A stretch of DNA of 64,000 bases from Bedellia somnulentella (GCA_963576735.1 OY755183.1:15395213-15459212); one strand, 5' to 3'; positions 41,936 through 53,485 are shown, counted from the stretch's first letter. Translations and numbers: made by a program. Notes: generated by a model not told the origin, from the letters alone.

Positions 41936-42369
41936 CAGAAAGTATGTTCTGTTCTTCTAATCATGGTTAATAATGTGCCTCTTACCCTTAAACATCTTAT
42001 CTAACACCTATAGTAGGAAATACTGTTGTAATCTTTTGTTTGTGTTCTACACAGTCAATCCTCAAGGGAGTTCGCAGAGGCACCTGTATTTTGATGATAA
42101 TATATTTGTTAAACCTGTGTTTCTGAAAACAGCATATGAGCCGAGTAATGCCATTATATGTAAGGCATAGAATAATATCATTAATGTACGGTTTTGCATT
42201 CAAAAGATTTATGAACATGCTGTACTTAATTTTTTATGCTGACGTAATAAGCCTAATTAATATCAAAAAAGTAATTTACTTTTAACTCAGAACAGTTGTT
42301 GTGGCCATAATATAAATAAACTATTACTCTGTCATATTCTTTTCTTAAAAGTTGAAACTCAACTGTTTG
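41936..42369. other. Unassigned sequence
   Basis: Nothing recognised; overlapping short frames on both strands look random. Confidence 0.45.
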
Positions 42370-42540
42370 AGTATCCTCATATTGTTTTCCCTCATAGTTA
42401 GCGGGCTAGGTAAATTCACCTAAAACTCATTTTAAAAAAGGCAAAATGGGGTAAGCCCGACTCACGATTTGAACTAGCGTCTTCTGCATGGATAGTGGTG
42501 GATCTCTCACGCCATCACTTAGCTATCACTCTCGGTAGGT
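42370..42540 (-). mobile_element. SINE B, very diverged
   Basis: Weak match: TATCCTCATATTGTTTTCCCTC, the GTAAGCCCGACTCACGATTTGAAC antisense B-box region and a CTATCACT head. Insertions and substitutions throughout. Confidence 0.45.
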
Positions 42541-42834
42541 TAGTTGTTTGGTATGGTGGGTGGTTGGTTTACTCGATAACACTGTATCTGAAGACCATAA
42601 AACTTTAGCGAAACATACGCATTTCGTGGAAAATCCCCATGCTTAAAAATACTTGCTATGCCATGTTCTTATCCCTACGATAAGATACGATAATTTCTAC
42701 ATATAATGCAACTATGATAAGTCATTAACTCATTACTGAAGGCGGACCATGACGTGAAGATTTACTTAAATGTATAAAAATTTAAAGAATATTACACGTA
42801 TGCAAGTAAAAATCTATTTCCATCAAACTCATCT

Positions 42835-43185
42835 ATTATTTTATAATTAGCCATTTACGTCCCACTGCTGGGCAAAGGCTCTCTCCCCTTCTTCCACTCC
42901 AGACGGTCTTGAGCAGTCTCTCACCATTTCTTGTCCTAGAGACCTAACTCGTCACTCCATCTTTTCCTTGGTCGGCCACGCTTTCTCTTTACACCGGGAG
43001 TCCATTGCGTGGCTCTTTTGGCCCATCGGTCCGGGTGCATCCGAGCAACGGGGCCGGCCCAATCCCACCTTCGCCTTCTGAGCTACATCTACAATTTTTG
43101 TCTTTGAGCACAACTCTGTATTCCGGACTCAGTCTAAGAACCTGATTCCAAGAATGCTGCGCTCCATGTTTCATTGGCAAACACC
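42835..43185 (-). mobile_element. LINE 3' end fragment
   Basis: Antisense GTCCCACTGCTGGGCAAAGG, CTTCTTCCACTCCAGACGG and CTTGGTCGGCCACGCTTTC, i.e. the sense C-terminal coding end, GCCCAGCAGTGGGAC and short 3' UTR. A short related piece is at 54209-54272. Confidence 0.65.
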
Positions 43186-43314
43186 GAGTTTAAACTCATC
43201 TAAAACTTAAAATTACAATGTAGTTTAGGTTTTTCTAAATTACTAGGTTCAAGCCACATGAATAAATTAATGACCAGGCCTTTGAAGTAAAAAGGTAAAA
43301 CATTTAGGAAGAAG

Positions 43315-43978
43315 AACAACCGTGATATATTTTTAATACGAACAGTTCGAGGATTTGCCAACATTGGAGCTATAACATCTTTATATAATGCACTAGTAAG
43401 AAGCCAATTGGAAAGCAACGCGATAATATGGGATCCAAGCGAAGATAAATATATTCTTATGATTGAACGTATACAGAATAAGTTTGCAAGATACTTATAC
43501 TTTAGACTGTATGGTGTTTATCCATTTTATCCACTTAAGTATTCAACTTTATTTGTGCTGGGTATGGTTGGATATAACCAATTGAAGGTGAGAAGAACAC
43601 TTTCACTTCTTATATATATATATAAAATACTAACTGGCCAAATTGATAACCCGGATATCCTTTCTATCATTGGTCTAAATGTGCCGGACAAATACGCGGA
43701 ACGTCGTCGTCGCCCGTCTCTATTGGTGCCGCTTTGCGGTCGAACTAATTTGCTGAGCAGTACGCCGCTCGCTCGCGCGCTCATCATCTTGAATATGCTG
43801 GCTACTGATATCGATATTTTTAATTGTAGGTTGAGTGAGTTCGCAGAAAGATCGTTAAAATTCGTATGTTACAATAAGTAGTACAATTTTTTTCTCATTT
43901 TATAAGTAAACATCGCATTAGGCTATTGTCTGTAATGGTGTTTGTAAAATATGATGATGAATAAATAAATAAATATTG
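43315..43978 (+). pseudogene. Jockey-like LINE, C-terminal RT fragment
   Basis: An open frame ending in TAG at 43879-43881 encodes the end of a non-LTR RT: VRGFANIGAITSLYNALVRS, LESNAIIWDPSEDKYILMIE and RIQNKFARYLYFRLYG are the conserved post-RT region that leads to the LEY-x-IWxP motif. The 3' end is TGATGATGAATAAATAAATAAAT. Strongly 5'-truncated with no catalytic residues. A different family from the intact minus-strand LINE. Confidence 0.75.
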
Positions 43979-43979
43979 A

Positions 43980-44200
43980 TAGGTAGAATACAGCTTATCA
44001 TGCAGACAGGCGTAGGCCGTAGGTGTAGTCGTAGGTGGTATATACGGTACCTATCACATGAGTACACTGTCCAAGCAAAACGTGGGTACTCTGATCATCA
44101 GGGTCACCTTTATCAAATGTCACGTGATGTTCAGAAATATTAGTACCTCTGCCAACCCCTTCAGGGATATTCGGCGTGAACGTTTGAGGTTTAAGTTGAG
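43980..44200 (+). mobile_element. SINE B with internal deletion
   Basis: A head remnant (GGTAGAATACAGCTTATCATGC) is joined to the 3' half (CACATGAGTACACTGTCCAAGC to GGCGTGAACGTTTGAG). Confidence 0.7.
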
Positions 44201-44239
44201 TGAAGAAGAAAAAGGACGTAGAGGCTGATATAGATAGGC

Positions 44240-44345
44240 GTTAATATAGATAGATTCCTACCGGACTGGGCGAGCGTGGCACTGCAAAGGAAAGAGTGAT
44301 TCAAAATAGGGGAGGCCTTTACCCAGCAGTGGAACACAACCACAC
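44240..44345 (+). mobile_element. LINE 3' end fragment
   Basis: GACTGGGCGAGCGTGGCACTG and GGCCTTTACCCAGCAGTGGAAC, same end type as 42835-43185 but in sense orientation. Confidence 0.5.
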
Positions 44346-44599
44346 CAAAATTTAAGAATATTTTCAAAATCAATAAAGGAAAAAGTATTGAAACATCGTA
44401 ATAAAATATCTGTATGGCGTTGTAAACTGTGCCTATACCCGCTGTATTGTTCGATGCGATATTTCGGTTTAGGTTGTTTTACACTAGACGTGTTATTCGT
44501 GTCGCTAGTGTTGTCCCTGTGTGCATACATTTTGCTTATAACCATAAATTTACATTCACACATTAAAGATATCTTCTTTTGCTGTGATGACTCCTGTTT

Positions 44600-44828
44600 T
44601 TGATCAAACTTAAACGGTCACGCCGTATCCTCGAAGGGGTTGGTACATTGTTTTCCCACCCCGTTAACAACCATGATAAATTAACCACACGTATGTCTTG
44701 AAAAAGACAAATTGGTGAAGGCCCCACCCGAGATTAGAACACTAGTCGTCTGCACGATACGCTGTGTTCTTCCCACTGAGCTGTCTGCACGATAATCGTT
44801 GTTCTACCCACTGAGCTATCACGGTTGT
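44600..44828 (-). mobile_element. SINE B with duplicated tRNA head
   Basis: Antisense copy in which the head segment appears twice in tandem: GTCTGCACGATAC...CCCACTGAGCTGTC, then CTGCACGATAATCG...CCCACTGAGCTATCACGG. The middle of the body is deleted. Confidence 0.7.
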
Positions 44829-44959
44829 TTGTGTTTTAACCAAATAATACATATATTTCGATCTCGACTGATTTCTGACCCCAGCCACTGGGATCTGACT
44901 AATTAGAGCGTGTGTGTGTCATCGAAGAAGATGACACACATACGCCTGTACCCAGTACC

Positions 44960-45210
44960 CTAGACAGGGCTATGTTAAGAGTTTCACTAAGGCATCGAAT
45001 CCGAAACGAGGAGAGAGAAAACCCGGAGTCACTGACATAGGCCGAAGACGACGCAGTGTTGGTAGGCCTCCCACAAGGTGGATCAATAACTTGGTCAAGG
45101 TCACCGAAAGCCGACGGATGAGGGCAGAAAAGTACCCCAGCCATTGTGGAGAACTTTGGGGGCCTATATCTAACAGTGGACTTCTATTGGCTGATGATAT
45201 AATGATGGAT
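44960..45210 (+). mobile_element. LINE C-terminal coding end
   Basis: Sense frame VGRPPTRWINNLVKVTESRR, then GGGCCTATATCTAACAGTGG and CTATTGGCTGATGATATAATG. This is the end of a LINE ORF2 plus the short TGATGATG 3' UTR. Interrupted by frameshifts upstream. Confidence 0.6.
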
Positions 45211-46073
45211 GGCCGCAGACGGTTGGCCTTGAGCTCATATCGCTTTGTATTCAGTTCAATACGTCTTTTCCTTTCATACTCAACCACTTCAGTACTCACT
45301 GTATTTCAAACGTGCATCAAATTAGTACAACTAAGTTACAAAACATATCAAAATGTATCAATACAATTTTTATGTTTAGTAAATTTCATTGTCGTTTTCA
45401 ACGTTAGCAATGCAGACGAGAAATATTTTTTTATTCACTTTGGTTGAATTTTCATTTTACATAGCTTTTTTTTAAATTAAAATATAAAATGTAAAATAAT
45501 AACCGCACGTTTGGAAACACTAGTGGACTCAACCGGCCTTTCATAAACATACAACGTTACTCATCTACACAAACCACGCTCGTTACTCTAAAATAACCTT
45601 TAAATCTATACCATAAAGCTCAAAGTCTTTCGAAAGTTTACGATGAATGATGTTAATCCATGCAAATAGGAAATTGCATCTAATGCTTTGATGATAAGGT
45701 CTGTATTAGATTGGTGTGTGTAGATAAACGTGATACATAATGCAAGGACGGTCGGCGTCCATGGGTCCGCAGAGCTGTGACGGATCCTTATGTTGATAGC
45801 TCCGGGGTATCGCTTTTACCATATTTATTATATCTCCCTTTAAGGTCTCGTCGATGATTTATAAAAGAGGAAATTTTTAACTAAAAAAGGTTTCGAAGAG
45901 CGAAAAATGAAAGAGTTACGAATGTGTATAAAGCTTTGCCAGTATCGTAAAATGTAGAGATCTAAAGTGTCTTCTAGTAGACCCCAATAAAATCTTAACG
46001 TCGAAAATATAGAAAATTATTAATACTGGCCTACATTTGTCAGCGAGAAGTTGCAGAAAATACATAAAAACAT
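45211..46073. other. Unassigned sequence
   Basis: Follows a LINE end; no ORF or repeat seen. Confidence 0.45.
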
Positions 46074-46313
46074 AAATACATACATATACTCACGGCTATA
46101 AATCCTTAGAAGGGGTAGCCAGAGCTAAGAAATTATATATTCCTCAGCCACTTTTGGAAATGTGAGTGAGGAAAAGATGGTAAAAATAAAGGTTGTTGGT
46201 GATGGGTCTCCAACCGCATTGCCCAACAATCCCTTAAAGGCCCCAATATCGCCTCTTGAGTACACCCACCGGAAGAAATGGGGTAGTGCTATTCTAAGCC
46301 GACACTACACGGC
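46074..46313 (-). mobile_element. Family A, full length
   Basis: CATACATATACTCACGGC to GACACTACACGGC, with a small deletion in CCAATATCGCCTC. Confidence 0.87.
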
Positions 46314-46607
46314 TTTGTTAAGTTGTTAAGTTGCAGAACGTTTAAGATATTACACTCCCAAAATTAATATTTGAATCTAGAGAATAAATTTCCGGCTATC
46401 GTTTGTTTCAGTCGATATGTTTTTGCTAACCTTTATTTTTCTCAAATGAGAATTGTTATGTCAAACAATTTACGGAAATCCGCTGAGCAATGGACTTGTG
46501 TTTCCGTATGCTACCAAGTTTTCACAATCAATCATTTCTTTTGACGCCAACTTTTTTAACAATTTTTGTTATCTTTTATCTTTCGTTCTCTTGTGACATA
46601 ATCATTC

Positions 46608-46695
46608 ATATAGGGGTAGGCAGATACTATTAATCGACATCTTACGATCCTGGCAAACTTCTCTAGTTTCGTTTACATCCATTAATCATTAATCA
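46608..46695 (-). mobile_element. RTE 3' fragment
   Basis: GGGGTAGGCAGATACTATTA, CTTACGATCCTGGCAAAC and TTACATCCATTAATC are antisense to the RTE end. The tail is lost. Confidence 0.6.
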
Positions 46696-47117
46696 GGAAC
46701 TATTTCTCACTATGTGAAAGAAATAAATAAATGTATTTCAGCTTTTCAATCTATTCGCCACCAACATAAAAAGCCTCACAAACAACAAGTAAAAAAGTAA
46801 TTTCGCGCCGCCACCAACAGCACAATACCCGCTCTAGTTTCGCGGCATTTAGTTAAAAACGACAATAGTCGTTTATTGCAACGTTTTCATGCATAAATGT
46901 TTTATTTGGGCAATGTATTTGACAGTCTGTAGGTGTATACGACACGCCACGCTACCACAATGGTCAATGTTACACGTTTTACCGCGGTCCAAAATTACAG
47001 GCTGAAAATACAATGACTGAAGTTTTGTTTGTGTCTGAGTCATGTATGTCGCATAGGCAAAAAGAGTTTGTAGAGGTACAAATGTTTAGTCACCTGAATT
47101 TTAGATAACTTACTTTA
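46696..47117. other. Unassigned sequence
   Basis: Nothing recognised. Confidence 0.45.
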
Positions 47118-47374
47118 GCTGTGTTGTGTCGGCTTAGAATAGCACTACCCCATTTCTTCCGGTGGGTGTACGTAAGAGGCGACTAACAGACTTGGGGCTT
47201 TTTAAGGGTTTTTTGGGCGATGCGGTTGGAGACCCATCACCAACAACCTTTATTCTTCCATCTTTTCCCCACTCAATTTCCAAAAGTGGCTGAGGAATTT
47301 CTAATTTCTCAGCTCTGGCTACCCCTTTTAGGGATTTATAGCCGTGAGTATATGATTATGTATGTATGTATGTA
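47118..47374 (+). mobile_element. Family A, full length
   Basis: GCTGTGTTGTGTCGG to TATGATTATGTATGTATG. Confidence 0.88.
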
Positions 47375-47392
47375 TTACTTTTTTCCTGAACG

Positions 47393-47487
47393 GTCGGTGT
47401 ATTCATGTGATAGGACCTCTATTTACAAATACACTGTCCCATGACACCCTTTGCTCTTCTCCTCACGAGTTGTTCTTTCAACGTTGA
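47393..47487 (-). mobile_element. SINE B fragment
   Basis: Short antisense stretch (GTGTATTCATGTGATAGG, AATACACTGTCCCATGAC, TCCTCACGAGTTG) next to the family A tail at 47374. Confidence 0.5.
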
Positions 47488-47582
47488 AATATATGTAAGT
47501 ATCTTTGAAATATTATTCACGAAAGTCTATTATTAAATCAGGTGATTAAAAAATGAAAACGCACGCGATGAACAAAATAGGA

Positions 47583-47745
47583 TGACGAATGCACTATGGG
47601 TAGGCCTCTGGAAGATCCACCATAGACTTGGTGGTGGCGGGAAGCTGATATATGCGGGCAGAACAAACCCGTTTATTGCGAAGATCTTTGGGTAGATTCA
47701 TATCTAACATTGAAAGTCTACAAACTGATGATGATATAAATCTAC
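47583..47745 (+). mobile_element. LINE C-terminal coding end, diverged
   Basis: GGTAGGCCTCTGGAAGATCC...CTTTGGGTAGATTCATATCTAAC...CTGATGATGATATA, same family as 44960-45210. Confidence 0.5.
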
Positions 47746-47786
47746 TATATATTTTGATTCGCGTAAACACGACTTGAAGCTTCGTG

Positions 47787-47895
47787 GAATAGAATAGAAA
47801 ACTCTTTATTGCTCATTACAATTCAAACATGTTGCAGAAATAGTATTCTTAATTAAAAGTCCAATTAAACCAATAATAAAAAGTATAATATATTT
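47787..47895 (-). mobile_element. LINE 3' end fragment
   Basis: Antisense AATAGAAAACTCTTTATTGC-TCATTACAATTC, typical of Jockey-type 3' ends. Confidence 0.5.
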
Positions 47896-48110
47896 ATTTA
47901 GGTTTGCTAGCCGAGAGTACCAGGCTTGCATATGCAAATAAGAGTTGTTGCATCACTCGGCACGGACTACACATAAAAACTACACTATTTATGACGTGAG
48001 GGCCACCTCCTGCTCGGTCATAATTCACTATTACAGATTCATATTTTTCAGTCGAATGAAAAGTCCATTTTATATTTCCGAGTCAAAATTGCAGATCTAG
48101 TTATTGAATA

Positions 48111-48366
48111 CATACAAACATACATACATATACTCACGGCTATAAATCCCTTAACGGGGTAGCCAGAGCTTTGGAATGAAAAATTCCTCAGCCACTTTTG
48201 GAAGTTGATTGGGAAAAGATGGTTATAATAAATGTTTTTGGTGACGGGTCTCCAACCACATCGCCCAAAAATCACTTAAAAAGCCCCCTATACCCTTAGT
48301 CGCCTCTTACGATCACCCACGGGTAGAAATGGGGTAGTGTTATTCTGAGCCGACACTACACAGCAA
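48111..48366 (-). mobile_element. Family A, full length with 10-bp TSD
   Basis: TSD TTATTGAATA at 48101-48110 and 48367-48376. Confidence 0.91.
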
Positions 48367-48537
48367 TTATTGAATAATCTTATTAAATACGGAATAGATG
48401 AATTAAAAACATGTAAGAGTTGTTTGGGCACATACAGCAGATGGATGAAAGTTAAATAACGAAGAGATACTTACACACATTCATTGGTGATGTTATTTTG
48501 GTGAAGACAGCCAAGTACCACGTGCTGTGGTCGGGTA

Positions 48538-48795
48538 CAAAACTCAAATTCTAAAATTCACGCCGCATATCCCCGAACGGGTTGGCAGAGATACTAATAC
48601 TTTTTGCTTGGGCAGTGCACTTACGTGACAGAGGCAGGTCTACCGCCGTTTTGTATAGGTACGTACTTTTTATGTGCACGACCGACGGTTGGACGGAGCA
48701 TCACCGTAAGGGAAACTTGTCACCGTTTTTGACTAATACACTATCACATGACTCAGTTCACCGTAGTCATATGGGTTTCCCGCACTGTAAATCAA
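48538..48795 (-). mobile_element. SINE B, diverged
   Basis: Antisense 3' module (CACGCCGCATATCCCCGAACGG) and body, with a local duplication of the CGCCGTTTTG segment (about 48650 and 48722). No tRNA head. Confidence 0.6.
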
Positions 48796-49051
48796 TTTGT
48801 TTAATACCTGTAGTAAATTCTAATATATATTATGTGCAGAAAATTAAAGATAATTCATCAATTAAATGGGTTAGAATAATGTTTTCCTTCTACCCACAAT
48901 GATTGCAAAATCAATCAATCATTTATTATTTACTAGCAGCCGCGGTTCCGGCTTTGCTCGGATATTCGATTTTTACAGCTGTAGTTATGAAAATAGAAAC
49001 TCCTTGCAATTCAAAGTGACAATAAGTTAATGACTAAAGAATAGATAAAAA

Positions 49052-49150
49052 AAGAAAAATTTCGACACACGCGGGATTCGAACCCGCGACCTCGGGTGCC
49101 CCCGTCGCTCTTGCCTATTGAGCTACCGTGTCAATGGCTGCTAGCGCGAA
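49052..49150 (-). mobile_element. tRNA-like SINE head (family F type)
   Basis: Antisense GGGATTCGAACCCGCGACC (B box) and GCCTATTGAGCTACCGTGTC (A-box side). The sense fold has a strong T arm and six of seven acceptor pairs, but no regular anticodon arm. It shares about 50 flanking bases (CGCGAAATTCTTCTATC) with the copy at 50357. Confidence 0.65.
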
Positions 49151-49254
49151 ATTCTTCTATCCTTTATTTCTTTTACAGGTTTAGTAGTGTTTGCGTTTCC
49201 TACCTCCGAATTTTTTACTAATTCGGAAAGCCACTTGTCTATCTTTTCAGATAG

Positions 49255-49332
49255 AATGCAAATGTTGAAAACGCCTAACTATCACATAATTTAAATCTTT
49301 TTGTTCATGAAAACCTCATGTTGGGATTATTA
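49255..49332 (-). mobile_element. SINE F body fragment
   Basis: Antisense GTTCATGAAAACCTCATGTTG-GGATTATTACTAA matches the SINE F body at 16800-16838. No head is attached. Confidence 0.6.
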
Positions 49333-50154
49333 CTAACTAGTGGATCGTCCCAGCTTCGCACGGGTAGCGTTGTTTTTTTAAATATCTGAGGTTTCTTTCT
49401 TCAGTCACTGCTCAAGCATTGTGAAATTCAGCGCAATGTTTTCAATTTATTAAATTTATAGCACTCCCTAAACAGTGTAGTCTGGTGATTTTGAATGCGC
49501 TTTAATGAACGGTTTAGTTTTTCCGTTTAATAGCAAATTTTGGAATAAAACGCAATGAAGTTTTTATAACAATCTAAAAAATAAATCATTACGTGTTGTA
49601 GGATGCAACTACTGGCGCCATCTAGTATTTTATAAGTAAATTAGTAACGATTCGGTTTTGGTCACGGGCGCGATGGCTTATTTTATGTATAATTTCGGTG
49701 TTTCTCTACCGATTTCAATGATTCTTTTTTTACTGAATAGGTAATAATGTTACCTTATTTAAATTAGGGATGAGTGAGAGGTTTACAAACGTAAGAGTAA
49801 ACAAATATAATCAGAATGTTCCGAACTGCTAAGCTATCAGGAATTACACGTGTTTTTGTGAGTCAACCGTAAAAGATAGACATAAACTGTAAAGGATTTT
49901 TTTTTAGATAATTTTATGAAGAATATTTCCGTGATACATGATTTCTATGTAAGTTTAACTATTAAGGCTGCACACGCGACGGAAGCTTAAAAAATGGAGT
50001 AACTTCTCCCGTTTTCCCAAAATTTCCCAAAATTCCCCTTTACTACTCTGCTGGAAAGTATACAAAAACCTGCCCAGGAGTATGGAGAATAATTGTACCA
50101 AGTTTCGTTAAAATCCTTCGAGTAGTTTTTGTTTCCATAAGGAACATACAAACC

Positions 50155-50204
<50 letters not shown>

Positions 50205-50324
50205 AATTTTACTGATTGCATTTTTGTCATCAGTATCGATCCCTAATCACCACCTAATAGTTATTTTGAAAATATATTTCATGTACAGAATTGACCTCTC
50301 TACAGATTTATTATAAGTATAGAT
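49333..50324 (+). mobile_element. Metulj-like lepidopteran element with (GACA)n
   Basis: Starts CTAGTGGATCGTCCCAGCTTCGC-type and ends CAGATTTATTATAAGTATAG. The 3' half has the family's AGTTTCGTTAAAATCC-TTCGAGTAG block, a run of about 12 CAGA/GACA units (50155-50203) and CGATCCCTAATCACCAC. No ORF. The head and 3' terminus resemble lepidopteran Metulj-type short elements from memory; a database match is needed. Confidence 0.6.
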
Positions 50325-50354
50325 AAATAAATAATATATAAAGGAAAGAAAAAT

Positions 50355-50455
50355 TTCGACAAAGGCGGGATTTGAACCCGCGACCTCGGGTATACACCCC
50401 CGTCGCTCTTGCCAATTGAGCTACCGTGTCAATGGCTGCCAGCGCGAAATTCTTC
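50355..50455 (-). mobile_element. Second copy of the tRNA-like SINE head
   Basis: GGGATTTGAACCCGCGACCTC, GCCAATTGAGCTACCGTGTC and the same GCGCGAAATTCTTCTATCG flank. Same orientation as 49052, on the other side of the Metulj-like element. Confidence 0.65.
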
Positions 50456-50884
50456 TATCGTTTATTTCTTTTACACGTTTTAGTAATCGCAATCGTGAAA
50501 ATCTTAGAAAACACTACTATCATTGTTGTCACTGACACTCTTAATTGTGGTTTGATATTTTGTGTGTGTGTGTGTTTAATAGTCCCTTTAAAGGATGTAA
50601 CAAAATGGGTACAGCTATATAAGCCAAAAGAGGGTTGATAGGGAGATAATTCTGAAGTAATTAACTATGTGGGATCAACTGTATATAAGAGGAACTTTAA
50701 ACGCCAAGTTCCTTTACTTTACTACCATCCTTTACTGTAACCATTCCGCTGCATTTATGAACATTCTTTATACGTAAGTTACAAGTACACGGCCAGTGAT
50801 ATAACATTAACTATAATAATAAAGAAATTGCAGCTTAGGCTCGCGGAAAAGATGCTTAGGCTTGGCACGAATAAGTCTAAATAT
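50456..50884. other. Unassigned sequence
   Basis: Contains a short (GT)n run at about 50561; otherwise nothing. Confidence 0.45.
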
Positions 50885-51083
50885 TCTTACATTCTAAATC
50901 CCAAGAAGGGGTAACCAGAGCTAAGGAATTCGAAATTACTCAGCCACTTTTGAAAAATTGAGTGGGGAAAATATAGTAAAATAAGGGCCAAAGATTCCTT
51001 AAAAAGCCCCAATACCGTAAGTCGCCTCTTACGTCACCGGAAGAAATGGGGTAGTGCTATCCTAAGCCGACAGTACACAGCTA
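50885..51083 (-). mobile_element. Family A with deletions
   Basis: AAATCCCAAGAAGGGGTAACC to CCGACAGTACACAGC; the GGTTGTTGGTGATGG block is gone. Confidence 0.78.
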
Positions 51084-51648
51084 ATATATATGTACATTTT
51101 CTTACTTTTTAGAGATACAATCGCAGCCTCAATCGAAACTTTGCTAGTTTTTTACACAATGTCTTTGATGGGATTTTTTTACTCCATACAAATCAGCTGA
51201 GCTCTCGTCAGAAAACGTACTATTAAGGTTGTAAGATTTGCAATTTGTTGCAATTGATTTCAATTTTCAGGTTATAAAAGTTAAAAGTGCTGCCTGAAAA
51301 CAAGTCCACAATATTAAATATAATTTTTCTTTGATTTATGTTTGTGCGCTGTCAGCACTATGTGAATTTAGAACAGCATAAAGTTCTTAAAAGAATAATA
51401 CATTATGAACATTTCAAATTTGATCAAAACACTCAAAAACATATTCTCTAAGAGAAAACAAGGTTTCCCAGTTCAGCTAGACAATAATACTCACACACAC
51501 AAATAATACATACACAAGTAGTATGGCAGCACAAGCCGCCAACTTTTTTCATATCGACGGGCCGCGCTTTCTGTACTTTGTACTCCTACATATTATTATA
51601 TTAACACAACGCTAATACTACCGACAACTGCGTCTTTGCTTTATTTAA
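51084..51648. other. Unassigned sequence
   Basis: Nothing recognised. Confidence 0.45.
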
Positions 51649-51680
51649 TACTAGCTTTTTGCCCGCGACTATCCGCGTGG
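51649..51680 (+). mobile_element. Metulj-like head fragment fused to family A
   Basis: ACTAGCTTTTTGCCCGCGAC-TATCCGCGTGG is the common lepidopteran head. It stops where a 5'-truncated family A begins; both share GTGGG at the joint. Confidence 0.6.
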
Positions 51681-51879
51681 GTGTACGTAAGAGGCGACTA
51701 ACGGTATCGGGGCTTTTAAGGGATTTTTGGGCGATGCGGTTGGAGACCCATCACCAACAACCTTTATTTTACCATCATTTCCCCACTCAACTTTCCAAAA
51801 GTGGCTGAGGAATTTTTAATTCCTTAGCTCTGGCTACCCCTTTTAGGGATTTGTAGCCGTGAATATATGTATGTATGTA
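51680..51879 (+). mobile_element. Family A, 5'-truncated, joined to Metulj-like head
   Basis: Begins GGTGTACGTAAGAGGCG, otherwise near consensus with a TATG tail. Confidence 0.85.
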
Positions 51880-51887
51880 ATTGGTCT

Positions 51888-51965
51888 TTACTTTACTTCC
51901 AAAATTGGATAAAGAATTACTATCTTTGAAGCTGTGGCTACCCTTTTTTGGGATTTATAGCCGTT
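51888..51965 (+). mobile_element. Family A 3' fragment, old
   Basis: CTTCCAAAATTGGATAAAG to GGGATTTATAGCCGTTAG. Confidence 0.6.
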
Positions 51966-52340
51966 AGTAGTTAATATACACATGAATTATTGATAGATTA
52001 AATTCATATATTCCTTTTCGTAGTGGTTATATCAGTCAATCGCATTAAGTTTCAAATTTCTAGATTCAGAAATGTCAAAAATCTGTATACTATATTTCAA
52101 TCCCTTAGTGGGTGGGTTCCAAAAAACCTTTTTAATTGTTTATAATAATCATTGTCTACCAAGTTTCTATGTCCAAAAATGAGAATACCTTTAGTAAGTT
52201 TGTATGGATAGCAGTTTGGCGCTGCGGTGTCGGTCCGGTGTTGCCCCCTACACTAACCGTTGGTGATGTGTGCGAGATTGCAGCCAATCAGTCATAGATG
52301 GCGGTACTAAATTTAAATTGAGATGCTATTATTTATAAAC
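51966..52340. other. Unassigned sequence
   Basis: Nothing recognised; serves as target of the doubled-head family A insertion. Confidence 0.45.
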
Positions 52341-52356
52341 TATGCATTCTGAGACT

Positions 52357-52624
52357 GGGATTGAGATTGTCGTGTAGTGTCGGTTGCCGTGTAGTGTCAG
52401 CTTAGAACAACACTACCCCTTTGTACCCGTGGGTGATCGTAAGAGGCGACTAAGGGTATGGGGGGTTTTAAATGGTTTTTGGGCGATGCGGTTGGAGACC
52501 CGTCACCAAAAATATTTTATCTTTTCCCCAATCAACTTCCAAAAGTGGCTAAGGAATTTCACATTCCAAAGCTCTGGCTACCCCGTTAAGGGATCATAGC
52601 CGTGAGTATATGTATATATGTATG
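52357..52624 (+). mobile_element. Family A with doubled head and 16-bp TSD
   Basis: TSD TATGCATTCTGAGACT at 52341-52356 and 52625-52640. GTCGTGTAGTGTCGGT is followed by a second head GCCGTGTAGTGTCAGC. Confidence 0.9.
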
Positions 52625-52865
52625 TATGCATTCTGAGACTTATAAACAGAATATTAATTAATGCGTAAGTAGAGCATAATATATCTATGGGAATATTAGT
52701 TTAAAAATTTTAAAAAAATGAAAGTTATAAACATATTCTCAGACCTACCAAATGAATACGCAAAAATCATAAAGTATACTTTCAATCATCTATTCGCATA
52801 CTTGAATGAGAAAAAAAAGAAATAGTGCTTCCTATTATTCTAAGCTAACACAAAAAAAAACGCAG

Positions 52866-53072
52866 CAAGGACAGTGTACTCACGTGATGGGGGGCAGGCC
52901 TATCGCCGTTTTGTACGAATACACTATCACACGCCTAAGTACAACTCAGCCATGTGGGTTTCCTCACGGTGTTTTCCCTCACCGTTAACAACCGTGATAA
53001 ATTAACCACACATATGTCTTTAGAAAAGACAAATTGTTTTAGGTGTACGTGTGGCACGAACGTTTGAGTTTC
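52866..53072 (-). mobile_element. SINE B middle fragment
   Basis: Runs from GGACAGTGTACTCACGTGATG to AAAGACAAATTG, then jumps to a tail remnant GGCACGAACGTTTGAG. Head and most of the 3' module are missing. Confidence 0.7.
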
Positions 53073-53485
53073 TACCCACCTACATTTTATTATTAATGGA
53101 GCTATAGATATTTATGCAACTATATTAAAGTATAAACATTAATTACGAAAAATAAAAAAGAAAGTTTTCTGAATGAAAAGAACATTTTCTGATACCAGTT
53201 ATTATACAATTTGTTCTTGTTAGACACATGTCATCATACAATCAGACAGACAATAATTCTGTCCACTGTTTATAATATTTTTTCAGTATTCGCCGTGGAG
53301 GTTTTACATATTCATGGCGGAGACGAGCGCGCATAATTCCGGTACATTATAAAATATTAACGAGAACTCACTTGCAGCCACCTAACATGGTTTACATTCA
53401 CTCATATACCTATATTCTTTTCACCATCTTACATTCGTGGAAGAGTGGCAGAGGTACTAATTACGAAGTAATTTTTCTAAATTAT
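53073..53485. other. Unassigned sequence
   Basis: Nothing recognised. Confidence 0.45.

Noticed and set aside
43408..43881. A host gene of 157 codons
   Set aside because: The sequence is the conserved C-terminal end of a non-LTR RT and is followed by an AAATAAAT-type LINE tail.
50155..50203. CRISPR-like or satellite array
   Set aside because: It is a simple GACA/CAGA microsatellite inside a Metulj-like element; no spacers, and CRISPR is not expected in this genome.
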